Origin: Quinella sp. 1Q5
GTDB taxonomy: Bacteria > Bacillota > Negativicutes > Selenomonadales > Selenomonadaceae
Reading direction: 5' to 3'
DNA length: 36,606 nt
Assembly (NCBI GenBank): GCA_014764605.1
Contig: JACXWG010000011.1
Coordinates: 1 to 36,606 of the forward strand
Shown here: positions 1 through 7,141 of the stretch, piece by piece
Layout: every line of letters begins with the position of its first letter
Numbering within the stretch: the stretch's first letter is position 1
Translations under genes and position numbers: made by a program
Notes under the pieces: model-generated
Told to the model about the DNA's origin: nothing
The model's database searches: none
What the model saw: only the letters and a program-made list of their open reading frames with translations

Positions 1-194
1 AAGAACAGGCAGGAACAGTCGTTACGGCGGGCAGTATCCTAGTTCGTCAACGCGGAACGCATTTCCACCCCGGTCACAACGTCGGACGCGGCAAAGATGA
101 TACTTTGTTCGCAAAAATCGCTGGCAAAGTCGCATTCGAGCGCAAAGGACGTTATCAGCGCAAAATTAGCGTCTACGCCGTCGAAACTGCTTAA
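1..194 (+). CDS. rpmA: 50S ribosomal protein L27, C-terminal part
   Basis: The 5' end lies outside the window; the visible 63 codons end at TAA 192-194. The frame reads the L27 core with [13 protein letters not shown] followed by [12 protein letters not shown] and a basic tail ending VETA. L27 sits at the peptidyl transferase centre of the large ribosomal subunit. The gene is usually the last of rplU-(ysxB)-rpmA; those partners would lie upstream. The identification rests on continuous family similarity, so it is firm although partial. Confidence 0.95.
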   Translation, partial: EQAGTVVTAGSILVRQRGTHFHPGHNVGRGKDDTLFAKIAGKVAFERKGRYQRKISVYAVETA

Positions 195-202
195 AAAATC
201 GG

Positions 203-231
203 TTGACAAGAAATTAAAGGCGTGTTAATAT
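203..231 (+). promoter_or_regulatory. Sigma-70 promoter of the tRNA-Leu gene
   Basis: A consensus -35 TTGACA (203-208) and a -10 TAATAT (226-231) are separated by exactly 17 bases, and the -10 ends 9 bases before the tRNA. This gives the tRNA its own start, independent of the ribosomal protein operon. Confidence 0.85.
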
Positions 232-240
232 GCAACCTGC

Positions 241-327
241 GCCGAAGTGGCGGAATTGGCAGACGCAGCAGACTCAAAATCTGCCGTAGGCAACTACGTA
301 TCGGTTCGAGTCCGATCTTCGGCACCA
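241..327 (+). tRNA. tRNA-Leu(CAA)
   Basis: Class II tRNA of 87 bases with a long variable arm. The acceptor stem pairs GCCGAAG (241-247) with CTTCGGC (317-323), followed by discriminator A and an encoded CCA (325-327). The anticodon stem GCAGA/TCTGC encloses the loop CTCAAAA, giving anticodon CAA, which reads UUG. The T arm contains GGTTCGAGTCC. The gene is complete. Confidence 0.96.
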
Positions 328-396
328 ATCGTACTTCATTAGGGAAGTACGCGGATTGAAACGGCACCAAAACGAAAAAAATATCCTGAAATAAAA

Positions 397-423
397 AATC
401 CCCTCGGTAATCGGGGGGATTTT
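397..423. terminator. Bidirectional hairpin terminator between tRNA-Leu and the DUF192 gene
   Basis: AATCCCC pairs with GGGGATT around a short loop. Read on the minus strand it is followed by a T-rich tract (TTTTTTATTTC), so it best ends the minus-strand operon that begins at glmM. On the plus strand the weaker TTTTGCTTT could end the tRNA transcript. Confidence 0.8.
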
Positions 424-426
424 GCT

Positions 427-768
427 TTACAGATTTAAATTTCGCGTAAATTTCTGTCCGACTTCGAGTTTAAGGCGTTGAGCCTCGCCGCTAGGAAGTT
501 CCAAAGCTCCCCACGCCCCAAAACAAATACTCATTCCGAGCCACGGCATTACGTCGTGGGCAATTTTTTTTATGCGGAAGTCTTCATCGAGATAAACCAC
601 GTCGATAGCAAACCGCATGAACAGCATATGGATACTATTGCACGGCGCAAGCAACAATCCGCGACCTTCAGGCAGTCTACGGCGCATCATCAGCCCGCGA
701 AGTCGACTAAAAAAAGTTTTAGCAATCTCAACCTCAAGATTTTGCCCGTTAATAAAAAATTTTTCCAT
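427..768 (-). CDS. DUF192 family protein
   Basis: A 113-residue protein matching the small DUF192 fold: an RLRGLMMRR segment near residue 22, the core LLLAPCNSIHMLFMRFAIDVVYLD, and a C-terminal region with GALELPSGEA. No signal peptide is evident, whereas many DUF192 proteins are secreted or lipoproteins. The function of the family is not established. The start is supported by an AAGGTG ribosome binding site overlapping the stop region of the upstream zinc-ribbon gene (stop 773-775, start 768), so the two are translated as neighbours in one operon. It is the last gene before the terminator at 397-423. Confidence 0.85.
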   Translation of the reverse strand: MEKFFINGQNLEVEIAKTFFSRLRGLMMRRRLPEGRGLLLAPCNSIHMLFMRFAIDVVYLDEDFRIKKIAHDVMPWLGMSICFGAWGALELPSGEAQRLKLEVGQKFTRNLNL

Positions 769-772
769 TAAA

Positions 773-1189
773 TCACCTTGAAAGCTTCGCCAGCACTAAA
801 AGACCGATTCCAACTGCCAGCGTGATAAAAATAATCGGAAGAGCGACAAAAAACATCAGGGCGGCGAATGCAAAGCCGATTAACACTGCGGCGACCTGTG
901 CAAGACGATTTCCGCCGAGCAAAGCACGAATAAACGAGCCAATCGCCCGCGTGAAGATATTTGAGCCGCCAAAGCTGACATAAGTCCCGCGTGCACCGTA
1001 ATATCTGCGTTTTTGACTGAAATTATCTTCCGAACGTTCATTTTCTCCGTTTGCGTCAATCGTCACGCCGTTAAAGAAAGTTTTTTCCGTATTAGTCATC
1101 TCGCGGACGTTTCCTTCGGTATTTTCGTAGCCGCAAGCCGCACACCGCATTGAACTGCCCAAATCCTTGCCGCACCTCCGACACTGCAT
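773..1189 (-). CDS. Zinc-ribbon membrane protein, function unknown
   Basis: 138 residues. The N-terminus holds two CxxC pairs (CRRCG at residues 3-7 and CAACG near 17-21), a zinc ribbon. A polar middle section follows, then a hydrophobic C-terminal half with two membrane segments separated by a short turn (about residues 95-135). The layout, a cytoplasmic zinc ribbon tethered to the membrane, is common in poorly characterised Firmicutes proteins. The start ATG (1189) directly follows the epimerase stop (TAA 1190-1192); the ribosome binding site GGAGTG lies within the end of the epimerase gene, indicating translational coupling. No specific function can be given. Confidence 0.75.
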   Translation of the reverse strand: MQCRRCGKDLGSSMRCAACGYENTEGNVREMTNTEKTFFNGVTIDANGENERSEDNFSQKRRYYGARGTYVSFGGSNIFTRAIGSFIRALLGGNRLAQVAAVLIGFAFAALMFFVALPIIFITLAVGIGLLVLAKLSR

Positions 1190-2095
1190 TTAAATCACTC
1201 CCAAGAATTTTTTTATGCCCTCTTGCAAGGAAACCTTCGGCGACCAGCCTGGCAGGAGCTTGTAAGACTTCCACGGCACCATAACTTCACGTGCCCGATA
1301 AGGTCTGCCGCCCCACTCGATAGAAAGTTTCTTGCCCGCCACGTCCTCGAAGATTTTCACGACCTCGCGCAAGGGAATCGGTTTCGTCGACGAGACCCCG
1401 TAAGTATCGCAGTAGTCATACTTGCACGCCGCCAATAATTTTCCAGCAATAATGAACGCCTCGATTATGTCGTCAATGTAAACGGTATCAATCAGCTGCC
1501 CGCCCGGCGACATTTTTAACGTCTCGCCGCTGTCAGCAATCTTTCTAAGCAAGCTAAAAAGTTTCGGGCGATTGTCATCAACTCCATAGGTATCAAACAA
1601 GTGAAGCGCAATGCATTTCAAGTTGCGAACATCAGCGTAGTATTTGATAATGCCCTCGAAGCATTCCTTAGTTGCCGCGTAAAGGTTAATGGGGCTATAG
1701 TCGGCGTCTTCAAAGTGCTGATACATCGTGCCGACGTTGACGAAGTTATAGACGTTGTTGGCAACCATAGCATCAAGTAGTTCCGTGCCGAAGGTTACAT
1801 TGCTCTGAATCAAATCTTGAATGTCCTCGAAGCGGTGGACGTTCATAAAGTTAGTTGCCAAATGATAAACAACGTCGGGGCGGCGGTCGTCAACGCAAAG
1901 GTCGGTTATGATGTCTAGGACGGTATTATCCTTGTCGTAGACGTGGAATTGAACATTGCGGCGGAGGTTATCGCTTAGCTCATCGATTTTGGAAGTCGGA
2001 CGAACTATCGCGTAAACCTCGTGCCCGTCATTAATAAGCCGTTCGCCTAAGTGGTGCCCGATAAAGCCTGTGATACCCGTCATTAAAATTTTCAT
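1190..2095 (-). CDS. NAD-dependent sugar-nucleotide epimerase/dehydratase
   Basis: 301-residue extended short-chain dehydrogenase. The N-terminal NAD-binding motif is G7xxG10xxG13 (GITGFIG), and the catalytic YxxxK is Y139-AAT-K143, with T123 in the usual Ser/Thr position. The family oxidises, reduces or epimerises nucleotide-bound sugars for cell-surface polysaccharide. Immediately upstream lies a remnant of a glucose-1-phosphate cytidylyltransferase gene, so the natural substrate may be a CDP-sugar; this is inference from context, as sequence alone does not set the substrate. The start has a strong site, GAGGAGGG, 6 bases upstream. Because the cytidylyltransferase is broken, the enzyme may now lack its substrate unless another copy exists. 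Confidence 0.85.
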   Translation of the reverse strand: MKILMTGITGFIGHHLGERLINDGHEVYAIVRPTSKIDELSDNLRRNVQFHVYDKDNTVLDIITDLCVDDRRPDVVYHLATNFMNVHRFEDIQDLIQSNVTFGTELLDAMVANNVYNFVNVGTMYQHFEDADYSPINLYAATKECFEGIIKYYADVRNLKCIALHLFDTYGVDDNRPKLFSLLRKIADSGETLKMSPGGQLIDTVYIDDIIEAFIIAGKLLAACKYDYCDTYGVSSTKPIPLREVVKIFEDVAGKKLSIEWGGRPYRAREVMVPWKSYKLLPGWSPKVSLQEGIKKFLGVI

Positions 2096-2214
2096 CTCAA
2101 ACCCTCCTCAAAACGACGAATCGAACCGCCAATTTCAATCATCGGCTTTGGGATAAGTTGCGACGTTTCACTTATTCGTGTGCCGAAGCCACCCGCCAAG
2201 ATTACAACCTTCAA
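2092..2214 (-). pseudogene. Remnant of glucose-1-phosphate cytidylyltransferase (rfbF-like) N-terminus
   Basis: Read from TTG at 2214, the minus strand encodes [15 protein letters not shown], then a stretch ending [11 protein letters not shown]: the nucleotide-binding N-terminus of RfbF-type enzymes (about 257 residues when intact). After about 33 matching codons the similarity stops; the frame runs on as RRFEEGLR and ends at TGA 2092-2094, overlapping the ATG of the epimerase. About 85% of the gene is therefore missing. The first 47 bases overlap, in another frame, the 3' end of cbiK. An internal deletion that kept the next gene's ribosome binding site explains the structure. A functional 40-residue peptide is unlikely. 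Confidence 0.8.
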
Positions 2215-2950
2215 TGCCTATTATTTCCTTCAAATTTTTTATGTACAGTGCTCGGAACCTTTCAAATGAGCCAAGCCCGTCTCGAATCACACGAATATTA
2301 TAACCTAGAGAACTTAACTTATCAAACCAATCGTCCGCTATGTCCTTGTCAACGTGAACGCCGCCATTAAAAAGGAGCGGAGCTAGCAAAACATTCCTTG
2401 CATTGAAAGTCCTAAGTCGTTTGACGACATCATCAAAGTTCGGCGTGTCAGTCTCCTCAATAACGCCGATATGAATTCTATCGCCCGTCAAGCGTTGCAG
2501 TCTCTCGTAAATGGGATTGTGTCTGTGTGGCGAGCCGTGACCAACTAAAATTAAATCCTCATCGGGCGTCGGCTTAAAACAATCAAGTATCGTCGCTAAA
2601 ATTTTATTGTCAAGCGGCTCACTCATCAGCGGCGGAATGATTCCAACGTCTGGAGCCTCGCAAACTTTTATCTTGTTGTCGAACTCCTCGCCTGCTGTTA
2701 AATGTGTTGGCAAGACGATTATCCGTTTGAAACCCTCTGCGCGAAGTCGTGCAACTTCTTCGGTAGGCGTTCGGATAAAAATTCCGCGACGAGCAAGCTT
2801 GCGAATCATAAAGTTTGACGTGAAGGCTTGCCGCACCTCGAACGTTGAAAAGGCTTGAGCAATCTCCGCCGCTAGCCTGTCGAAGATTTTCGCCCGTATC
2901 GCGTCGTCCGCTGAACCGAAGCTCGCTAAGATTATCGCGCCGTCAATCAT
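2168..2950 (-). CDS. cbiK: Sirohydrochlorin cobaltochelatase, CbiK type
   Basis: About 260 residues. CbiK chelatases insert cobalt (or iron) into sirohydrochlorin for cobalamin or sirohaem synthesis. Visible are the N-terminal ILASFGS strand, the [15 protein letters not shown] segment and the central [14 protein letters not shown] motif with the metal-binding histidine, then a repeat-like second half with [17 protein letters not shown] take ATG at 2950, whose start overlaps the glmM stop by 8 bases; an upstream TTG (2956) would add two residues. The last 13 residues (after IIGIE) are encoded by the same bases as the rfbF remnant in another frame, so the C-terminus may have been replaced at a deletion junction. 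B12 supply suits the methylmalonyl-CoA pathway further along. Confidence 0.88.
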   Translation of the reverse strand: MIDGAIILASFGSADDAIRAKIFDRLAAEIAQAFSTFEVRQAFTSNFMIRKLARRGIFIRTPTEEVARLRAEGFKRIIVLPTHLTAGEEFDNKIKVCEAPDVGIIPPLMSEPLDNKILATILDCFKPTPDEDLILVGHGSPHRHNPIYERLQRLTGDRIHIGVIEETDTPNFDDVVKRLRTFNARNVLLAPLLFNGGVHVDKDIADDWFDKLSSLGYNIRVIRDGLGSFERFRALYIKNLKEIIGIEGCNLGGWLRHTNK

Positions 2951-4295
2951 TGGCAACCTTTTCGACCTCGGCGGCTATCTTGTTGCAGATGCGGTTTAGC
3001 TGATTCTTATCGGGACCTTCCGCCATAACTCGAATCAAAGGTTCAGTGCCCGACGCACGAACTAAAATCCTGCCGCTAGTGCCAAGTTCCGCCTCGCCCT
3101 CAGCAATCGCAAGCTTAACCGCCGATGAACTTTGACAAGCTTCCCTGTCTTTAACGCGGACATTCAACAGCACTTGCGGATAAGTCGTCATCAAGGCGTT
3201 GAGGTTGCTCGCCGTCGCGTTGAACTTCTTCATAGCAGTTAGGACTTGCAAGGCAGTAATCAAGCCGTCGCCTGTCGTCGAGTAATCTGGAAAGATTATG
3301 TGTCCCGATTGCTCGCCGCCGAGTCTGTGACCATTAGCCAACATATTTTCTAGAACGTATCTATCGCCGACTTTAGTTATCTCACAGTTCAAGCCGAGTT
3401 CCTTAACCGCCTGCCGAAAGCCAATATTGCTCATGACCGTCGCCACGACAGTTTTATCAGGCAAGGCACCAACTGCAAGCATGAGTTTAGCACAGATAAT
3501 CATGATGTGGTCGCCGTCTATGACTTCGCCGCGTTCGTCAATGCAAAGACACCTGTCCGCGTCGCCGTCGTGAGCTATGCCAATGTCCGCATGATTCCTT
3601 AGCACCGTCAACCGTAAGTTTTCCATGTGCGTTGAGCCGCAGTAATCGTTTATGTTTACGCCGTTGGGTTTGTTACCGATAAGGATAAGTTCCGCGCCGA
3701 GCCGCTCCAAGACAGTTGGCATTGCACGATACGCCGCGCCGTTCGCGCAGTCAAGAACAATCTTCATGCCGTCGAAACGTTCGCTGGTCGTGTTCATGAC
3801 GAAGCTTATATAATCCTCCAACAAGTTCTGCCTATATTCAATGTGCCCGACGCCCTCGCCCGTCGGTCGTGCAAAATCTTTGCCGCCTTCAATGTCGCGG
3901 ACAATCTGTTCAATCTCGTCCTCGACCTTATCGGGGAGCTTGTAGCCATCGCCGCCGAAAAACTTTATCCCGTTGTCGTGAAAGGGATTGTGCGACGCGC
4001 TGATTACGATACCTGCCACCACGTGAAGTTTCCTTACAAGGTAAGCAACTGCCGGAGTCGGAACCACACCCGCAAAGATTGCATTACCGCCCGCCGAGCA
4101 TATGCCCGCAACTAATGCTGCCTCCAACATCTCGCCCGATATGCGCGTATCTCGTCCGATTAAAATCTGCGGCGTGCCCTCCGAGTGTTGTCCAAAATAA
4201 ATCGTCGCCGCACGTCCCATGCGATATGCCAACTCCGGCGGCAGTTTAGTATTCGCCTCGCCCCGCACGCCGTCCGTCCCAAATAGTCTTGCCAT
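2943..4295 (-). CDS. glmM: Phosphoglucosamine mutase
   Basis: 450 residues, the usual GlmM length. Converts glucosamine-6-phosphate to glucosamine-1-phosphate, feeding UDP-GlcNAc for peptidoglycan. Seen are the N-terminal LFGTDGVRG, the phosphoserine loop ISASHNP (S101), the metal loop DGDADRC, the sugar-binding GGEQSGH and the phosphate-binding RASGTEPLIRV. The start is set at ATG 4295 because a good GGAGGT lies 7 bases upstream (4303-4308) and it gives the conserved MARLFGTDG; a longer in-frame start at 4325 would add ten residues with no family match. It is the first gene of the minus-strand operon that continues into cbiK. Confidence 0.95.
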   Translation of the reverse strand: MARLFGTDGVRGEANTKLPPELAYRMGRAATIYFGQHSEGTPQILIGRDTRISGEMLEAALVAGICSAGGNAIFAGVVPTPAVAYLVRKLHVVAGIVISASHNPFHDNGIKFFGGDGYKLPDKVEDEIEQIVRDIEGGKDFARPTGEGVGHIEYRQNLLEDYISFVMNTTSERFDGMKIVLDCANGAAYRAMPTVLERLGAELILIGNKPNGVNINDYCGSTHMENLRLTVLRNHADIGIAHDGDADRCLCIDERGEVIDGDHIMIICAKLMLAVGALPDKTVVATVMSNIGFRQAVKELGLNCEITKVGDRYVLENMLANGHRLGGEQSGHIIFPDYSTTGDGLITALQVLTAMKKFNATASNLNALMTTYPQVLLNVRVKDREACQSSSAVKLAIAEGEAELGTSGRILVRASGTEPLIRVMAEGPDKNQLNRICNKIAAEVEKVAND

Positions 4296-4354
4296 TGACC
4301 TTACCTCCGATAAAGTTTTCGGCAATTTTATCGCGTATCACCGTCTAAGGCAAC

Positions 4355-4388
4355 AAAAAAGCCCCCGCAAAAATTTCAGCGAAGGCTA
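4355..4388 (-). terminator. Rho-independent terminator after the tautomerase gene
   Basis: On the minus strand AGCCTTCGC pairs with GCGGGGGCT (two internal mismatches) around an AT-rich loop and is followed by TTTTTTG. It closes the 7028-4396 operon and separates it from glmM. Confidence 0.75.
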
Positions 4389-4395
4389 AGTTTCA

Positions 4396-4596
4396 TTACT
4401 TCTTTTGTTCGGCTAGGAATTGCGCCAATGTTTTACCGCCGACGCCCCAATTATCTAAGTCGTTCTCTTTGACAAGAACGTAGAAAAATTTTTCGTCTAC
4501 GCCGAGAATCTCGCTTGCCGTCTTTGTAAGACCTGCAATAAGTTTCTCCTTTTGCTCCTTGGTAGGGTGAACCGCATCGATTGAAATTAATGGCAT
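4396..4596 (-). CDS. 4-oxalocrotonate tautomerase family protein
   Basis: 66 residues, the canonical length of the small tautomerase superfamily. Proline follows the initiator methionine (MPLISID); after methionine removal it becomes the N-terminal catalytic base. The family isomerises enol/keto acids and often works in aromatic catabolism, but many genomic copies have no known substrate. The gene starts 3 bases after the DJ-1 family gene and is last in a four-gene operon ending at the terminator 4355-4388. Context (amidohydrolase, ABM-fold protein, DJ-1 protein) suggests handling of reactive carbonyl or aromatic compounds, which is inference. Confidence 0.85.
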   Translation of the reverse strand: MPLISIDAVHPTKEQKEKLIAGLTKTASEILGVDEKFFYVLVKENDLDNWGVGGKTLAQFLAEQKK

Positions 4597-4598
4597 GA

Positions 4599-5279
4599 TT
4601 ATTCCTCCTCCAAAAGTTTAACTACAGCTTCACCAACACCGCCAGCCGATGCCGGATTTTGTCCTGTGATAAGTCGTCCGTCCTCCACGACGTGATTTGA
4701 CCAGTTCGCCGCCGCGTGATGAATTGCTCCATGCTCTTTAAGCTTAGTCTCCAGCAGGAACGGCACAATGTCAGTTGCTTGAACTGCTTCTTCTTCGCCA
4801 TTTGTGAACGCCGTTAAGTTCTTGCCCGCAACCAGATAACTGCCGTCGCTTAACTTGACATTGACCAACGCCGCAGGACCATGACAGACTGCCGAAACCA
4901 CTCCGCCGCGTTCGTAAATTTCGCGGGTGACTTTATCAATCGCCGCACTGTCAGCGAAATCCCACATCACGCCATGACCGCCTGCAAAGAATATCGCGTC
5001 GAAGTCGTCAGCGTCCACGTCGTCAAGCTTAATCGTGTTCGTCAGCTTGTCTTGGAAGTCAATCGCGTCCCAAAACTTTTTGTTAATCGGGTCGTTGAAA
5101 TCGAGACTGTCTTTGTCAATGGGAGGCTTGCCGCCCTTTATCGACGCTAATACAAAGTCGAAGCCCGCCGCCGTGAACTTGTCAAGCGGATGAGTCAGCT
5201 CGCTGAGCCAAAAGCCCGTCGGGATACCCGTCGCGCCTTTGACATTGTTGCTCGTCACCACACATAAGGTTTTCTTCAT
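4599..5279 (-). CDS. DJ-1/PfpI family protein (Hsp31-like glyoxalase/chaperone group)
   Basis: 226 residues with the class I glutamine amidotransferase-like fold. The nucleophile elbow is AVCHGPAAL with C132 followed by H133, and E27 (LSELTHP) is in the position of the conserved acidic residue, as in Hsp31/glyoxalase III-type members. The FFAGGHGVMWDF segment precedes the elbow. Such proteins detoxify methylglyoxal or act as redox-responsive chaperones; which applies cannot be told from sequence. The start has an AGGAGATGT ribosome binding site just ahead of the ATG, 15 bases after the stop of the ABM-fold gene. Confidence 0.85.
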   Translation of the reverse strand: MKKTLCVVTSNNVKGATGIPTGFWLSELTHPLDKFTAAGFDFVLASIKGGKPPIDKDSLDFNDPINKKFWDAIDFQDKLTNTIKLDDVDADDFDAIFFAGGHGVMWDFADSAAIDKVTREIYERGGVVSAVCHGPAALVNVKLSDGSYLVAGKNLTAFTNGEEEAVQATDIVPFLLETKLKEHGAIHHAAANWSNHVVEDGRLITGQNPASAGGVGEAVVKLLEEE

Positions 5280-5294
5280 AAGTCACATCTCCTG

Positions 5295-6008
5295 TTAGAA
5301 TTTCTCCGATAATGGAATCCTTGTTGGTTGGTAGTCAATCGCTTGCTCGGTTTGAATCAAAGGTTCTACTTGCTTGCGGAAGTTTTTATAAGCGTTTGAC
5401 GTGAAATAACTTTGAGCCGCCGCCTCGTCGCTGAAAATTATCATCGTGTGCAAGAAGTTTGGATGCGGTTGCTCAGCCGTGACGAACGCTCCCATAACGC
5501 CCGAATCCTCACGAACGGCGCGGACTGCCTCGGCTGAGATTATCTTTTGGAACTTGGCAAGGTCAGCGGGCGCAATTTCAAAGCGATGAGTTTGTGCAAC
5601 GGTTCCAACGCCGTGAGCTTTCTGCTCAAGGACAATGCCGTTGACGGGAAGAATCTTCAAGCCCGCGAGTATTGGCAGACGTTCGGCGCGGTACTGTTGA
5701 AAAGCTTCGCTCGTACTGTGAATCCGATAAGCCTCGTCGCTCTCGTAAATCTCCAAAAGTCTCATCAAGTTCGGGTTGTCGCGTTCGATTGCTCCATACA
5801 AAGAATAAGTACCCCGCTCCTTAGCCGTAGTCGGTGCCAAAATCCTCGCACCCATGTCGATTATCTGCGGCATCGTTCCTTCCACTGATTCCACGACCGC
5901 CCATTGCACACGCGGCATATTTCCTTCGGGCGTCCGAATTGATTTCGCGCTTGCCGTCGCTTGAAACATAATCATCACTCCCAACGCAATCATAAAAAGT
6001 TTTCTCAT
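5295..6008 (-). CDS. Secreted protein with two ABM-like (dimeric alpha/beta barrel) halves
   Basis: 237 residues. Residues 1-21 form a signal peptide (basic MRK, hydrophobic stretch, then ATASA as a likely cleavage site). The mature part has two similar halves of the antibiotic-biosynthesis-monooxygenase/quinol monooxygenase fold: each ends with a pattern of bulky residues before a helix like FQQYRAERLP (about residue 105) and YKNFRKQVEPL (about residue 215). These folds act as cofactor-free oxygenases or haem-binding proteins, but catalysis here is unproven and, in a presumed anaerobe, oxygen use would be surprising. The start ATG follows GGAGGTTGA, which overlaps the amidohydrolase stop (6012-6014), so the two are coupled. 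Confidence 0.7.
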   Translation of the reverse strand: MRKLFMIALGVMIMFQATASAKSIRTPEGNMPRVQWAVVESVEGTMPQIIDMGARILAPTTAKERGTYSLYGAIERDNPNLMRLLEIYESDEAYRIHSTSEAFQQYRAERLPILAGLKILPVNGIVLEQKAHGVGTVAQTHRFEIAPADLAKFQKIISAEAVRAVREDSGVMGAFVTAEQPHPNFLHTMIIFSDEAAAQSYFTSNAYKNFRKQVEPLIQTEQAIDYQPTRIPLSEKF

Positions 6009-6011
6009 GAC

Positions 6012-7028
6012 TCAACCTCCAAGCAGAGTTCGTGCATTGTCGACGTAAATTTTATTCGTCAAGCCACGTCGCATTAATTCGGCGTCGAAGATTTTTTTCT
6101 TGCTCAAGATGATTGACGCGGGGACGTAAGGATAATCCGTGCCGAAAATAATTTTGTCTAGACTCGTGATTTGCAAGAGCATATCGAACTGTTCGGGCAT
6201 TGGGTCGCCTGCCGTATCGAAGAATAATTTCCCTAAGCTCGCCGCGAAGTTTACTGGCTCCATTAAATTCATCGACGCTAGCATTTGAAACATTGCTCCT
6301 GCTCGTTGCTTCATGTACGGCAGGAACGACCCGCAGTGAGGAACGATGACTTTCAGCCGCGGAAATTTTTCTAGTGTGCCGTTCGCCAACATGTTTAATA
6401 CGGCTCGCGTTGTGTCGGCAGGGTACTCGAACAAAGCCATGACTTTACCCGTGACGACGCCCGACCTCGGTAACGACCGCGCTGGACTCGGATGAATTAT
6501 CACAAGCGCATTTCTCTTGTTGAGTTCAGAAAAAATCGGGGCAAGCCTTTCATCGCCAAGATAAACACCGTCTGAGTTGCTCGCGACCTTCACGCCCAAT
6601 GCGCCGAGTTTTTCCGTCGCGTAGTAAAATTCTTTGATTGAGCCTTCAACGTTCGGCAAAGGCAATGTCGCCACGAATCCGAAGCGTCGCGGATATTGTC
6701 TGCACAGTTTAGCGAATTCCTCATTAATCGTCCGAGCCGCCACGCTGTCAGAGATGTGAGGCGTCGCCATTGACAGTATCGTAAAGTCTATCCCAGCCGC
6801 GTCCATGAATTGCAAATGCTCCGCTACCGACCACTTTGGCAAAGGGAAACCCTCTTCCGCAGTCGCGTCTATGTTCAGAGCTTTCAGCGCGTCGACGTAG
6901 CCGGGAAGGATTGCGTGTGCATGAAAGTCGATTGTTCGCGCCGATAATTTTTCTGCTGCCTCTGCTGTCATTGTCAAACCTCCCAACGTCAATGCTAAGG
7001 TCAACTTCAAAAATTCTCGTCTGTTCAT
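6012..7028 (-). CDS. Tat-exported amidohydrolase-2 family protein
   Basis: 338 residues. The N-terminus MNRREFLKLTLALTLGG carries a twin-arginine motif (RREFLK) followed by a hydrophobic stretch, so export of the folded, probably metal-loaded enzyme is expected. The mature part has the metal-binding DFHAHAIL (HxH), a histidine in IIHPSP, VIVPHCGSFLPY, and the terminal FGTDYPY with the catalytic aspartate. The amidohydrolase-2 group includes ACMSD and resorcylate-type decarboxylases. ATG 7028 is chosen over an upstream in-frame codon (7043) because AAGGAGG lies 6 bases ahead and the Tat motif starts right there. First gene of a four-gene operon. Confidence 0.85.
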   Translation of the reverse strand: MNRREFLKLTLALTLGGLTMTAEAAEKLSARTIDFHAHAILPGYVDALKALNIDATAEEGFPLPKWSVAEHLQFMDAAGIDFTILSMATPHISDSVAARTINEEFAKLCRQYPRRFGFVATLPLPNVEGSIKEFYYATEKLGALGVKVASNSDGVYLGDERLAPIFSELNKRNALVIIHPSPARSLPRSGVVTGKVMALFEYPADTTRAVLNMLANGTLEKFPRLKVIVPHCGSFLPYMKQRAGAMFQMLASMNLMEPVNFAASLGKLFFDTAGDPMPEQFDMLLQITSLDKIIFGTDYPYVPASIILSKKKIFDAELMRRGLTNKIYVDNARTLLGG

Positions 7029-7058
7029 GATTCCTCCTTGCAAAAATTTTTCGCATTA

Positions 7059-7089
7059 ACTTTAGCACACAGAGTCGACTTTAAGTCAA
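7059..7089 (-). promoter_or_regulatory. Putative promoter of the amidohydrolase operon
   Basis: On the minus strand TTGACT (7084-7089) and an extended -10 TGC-TAAAGT (-10 hexamer 7059-7064) are separated by 19 bases. The spacer contains the small palindrome AGTCGACT. The long spacer lowers confidence. Confidence 0.45.
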
Positions 7090-7090
7090 G

Positions 7091-7118
7091 AAAAAAATCC
7101 CCCGCGCAGTGCGGAGGA
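7091..7118 (-). terminator. Rho-independent terminator after the pyrophosphatase gene
   Basis: On the minus strand TCCTCCGC pairs with GCGGGGGA (one mismatch) around a 5-base loop, followed by TTTTTTTCTT. Confidence 0.8.
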
Positions 7119-7141
7119 AAGTTCACACGTTCGGAAAGTTT

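Noticed and set aside
478..771. Plus-strand 97-codon frame opposite the DUF192 gene
   Set aside because: It is the shadow of the DUF192 coding sequence and matches no known family.
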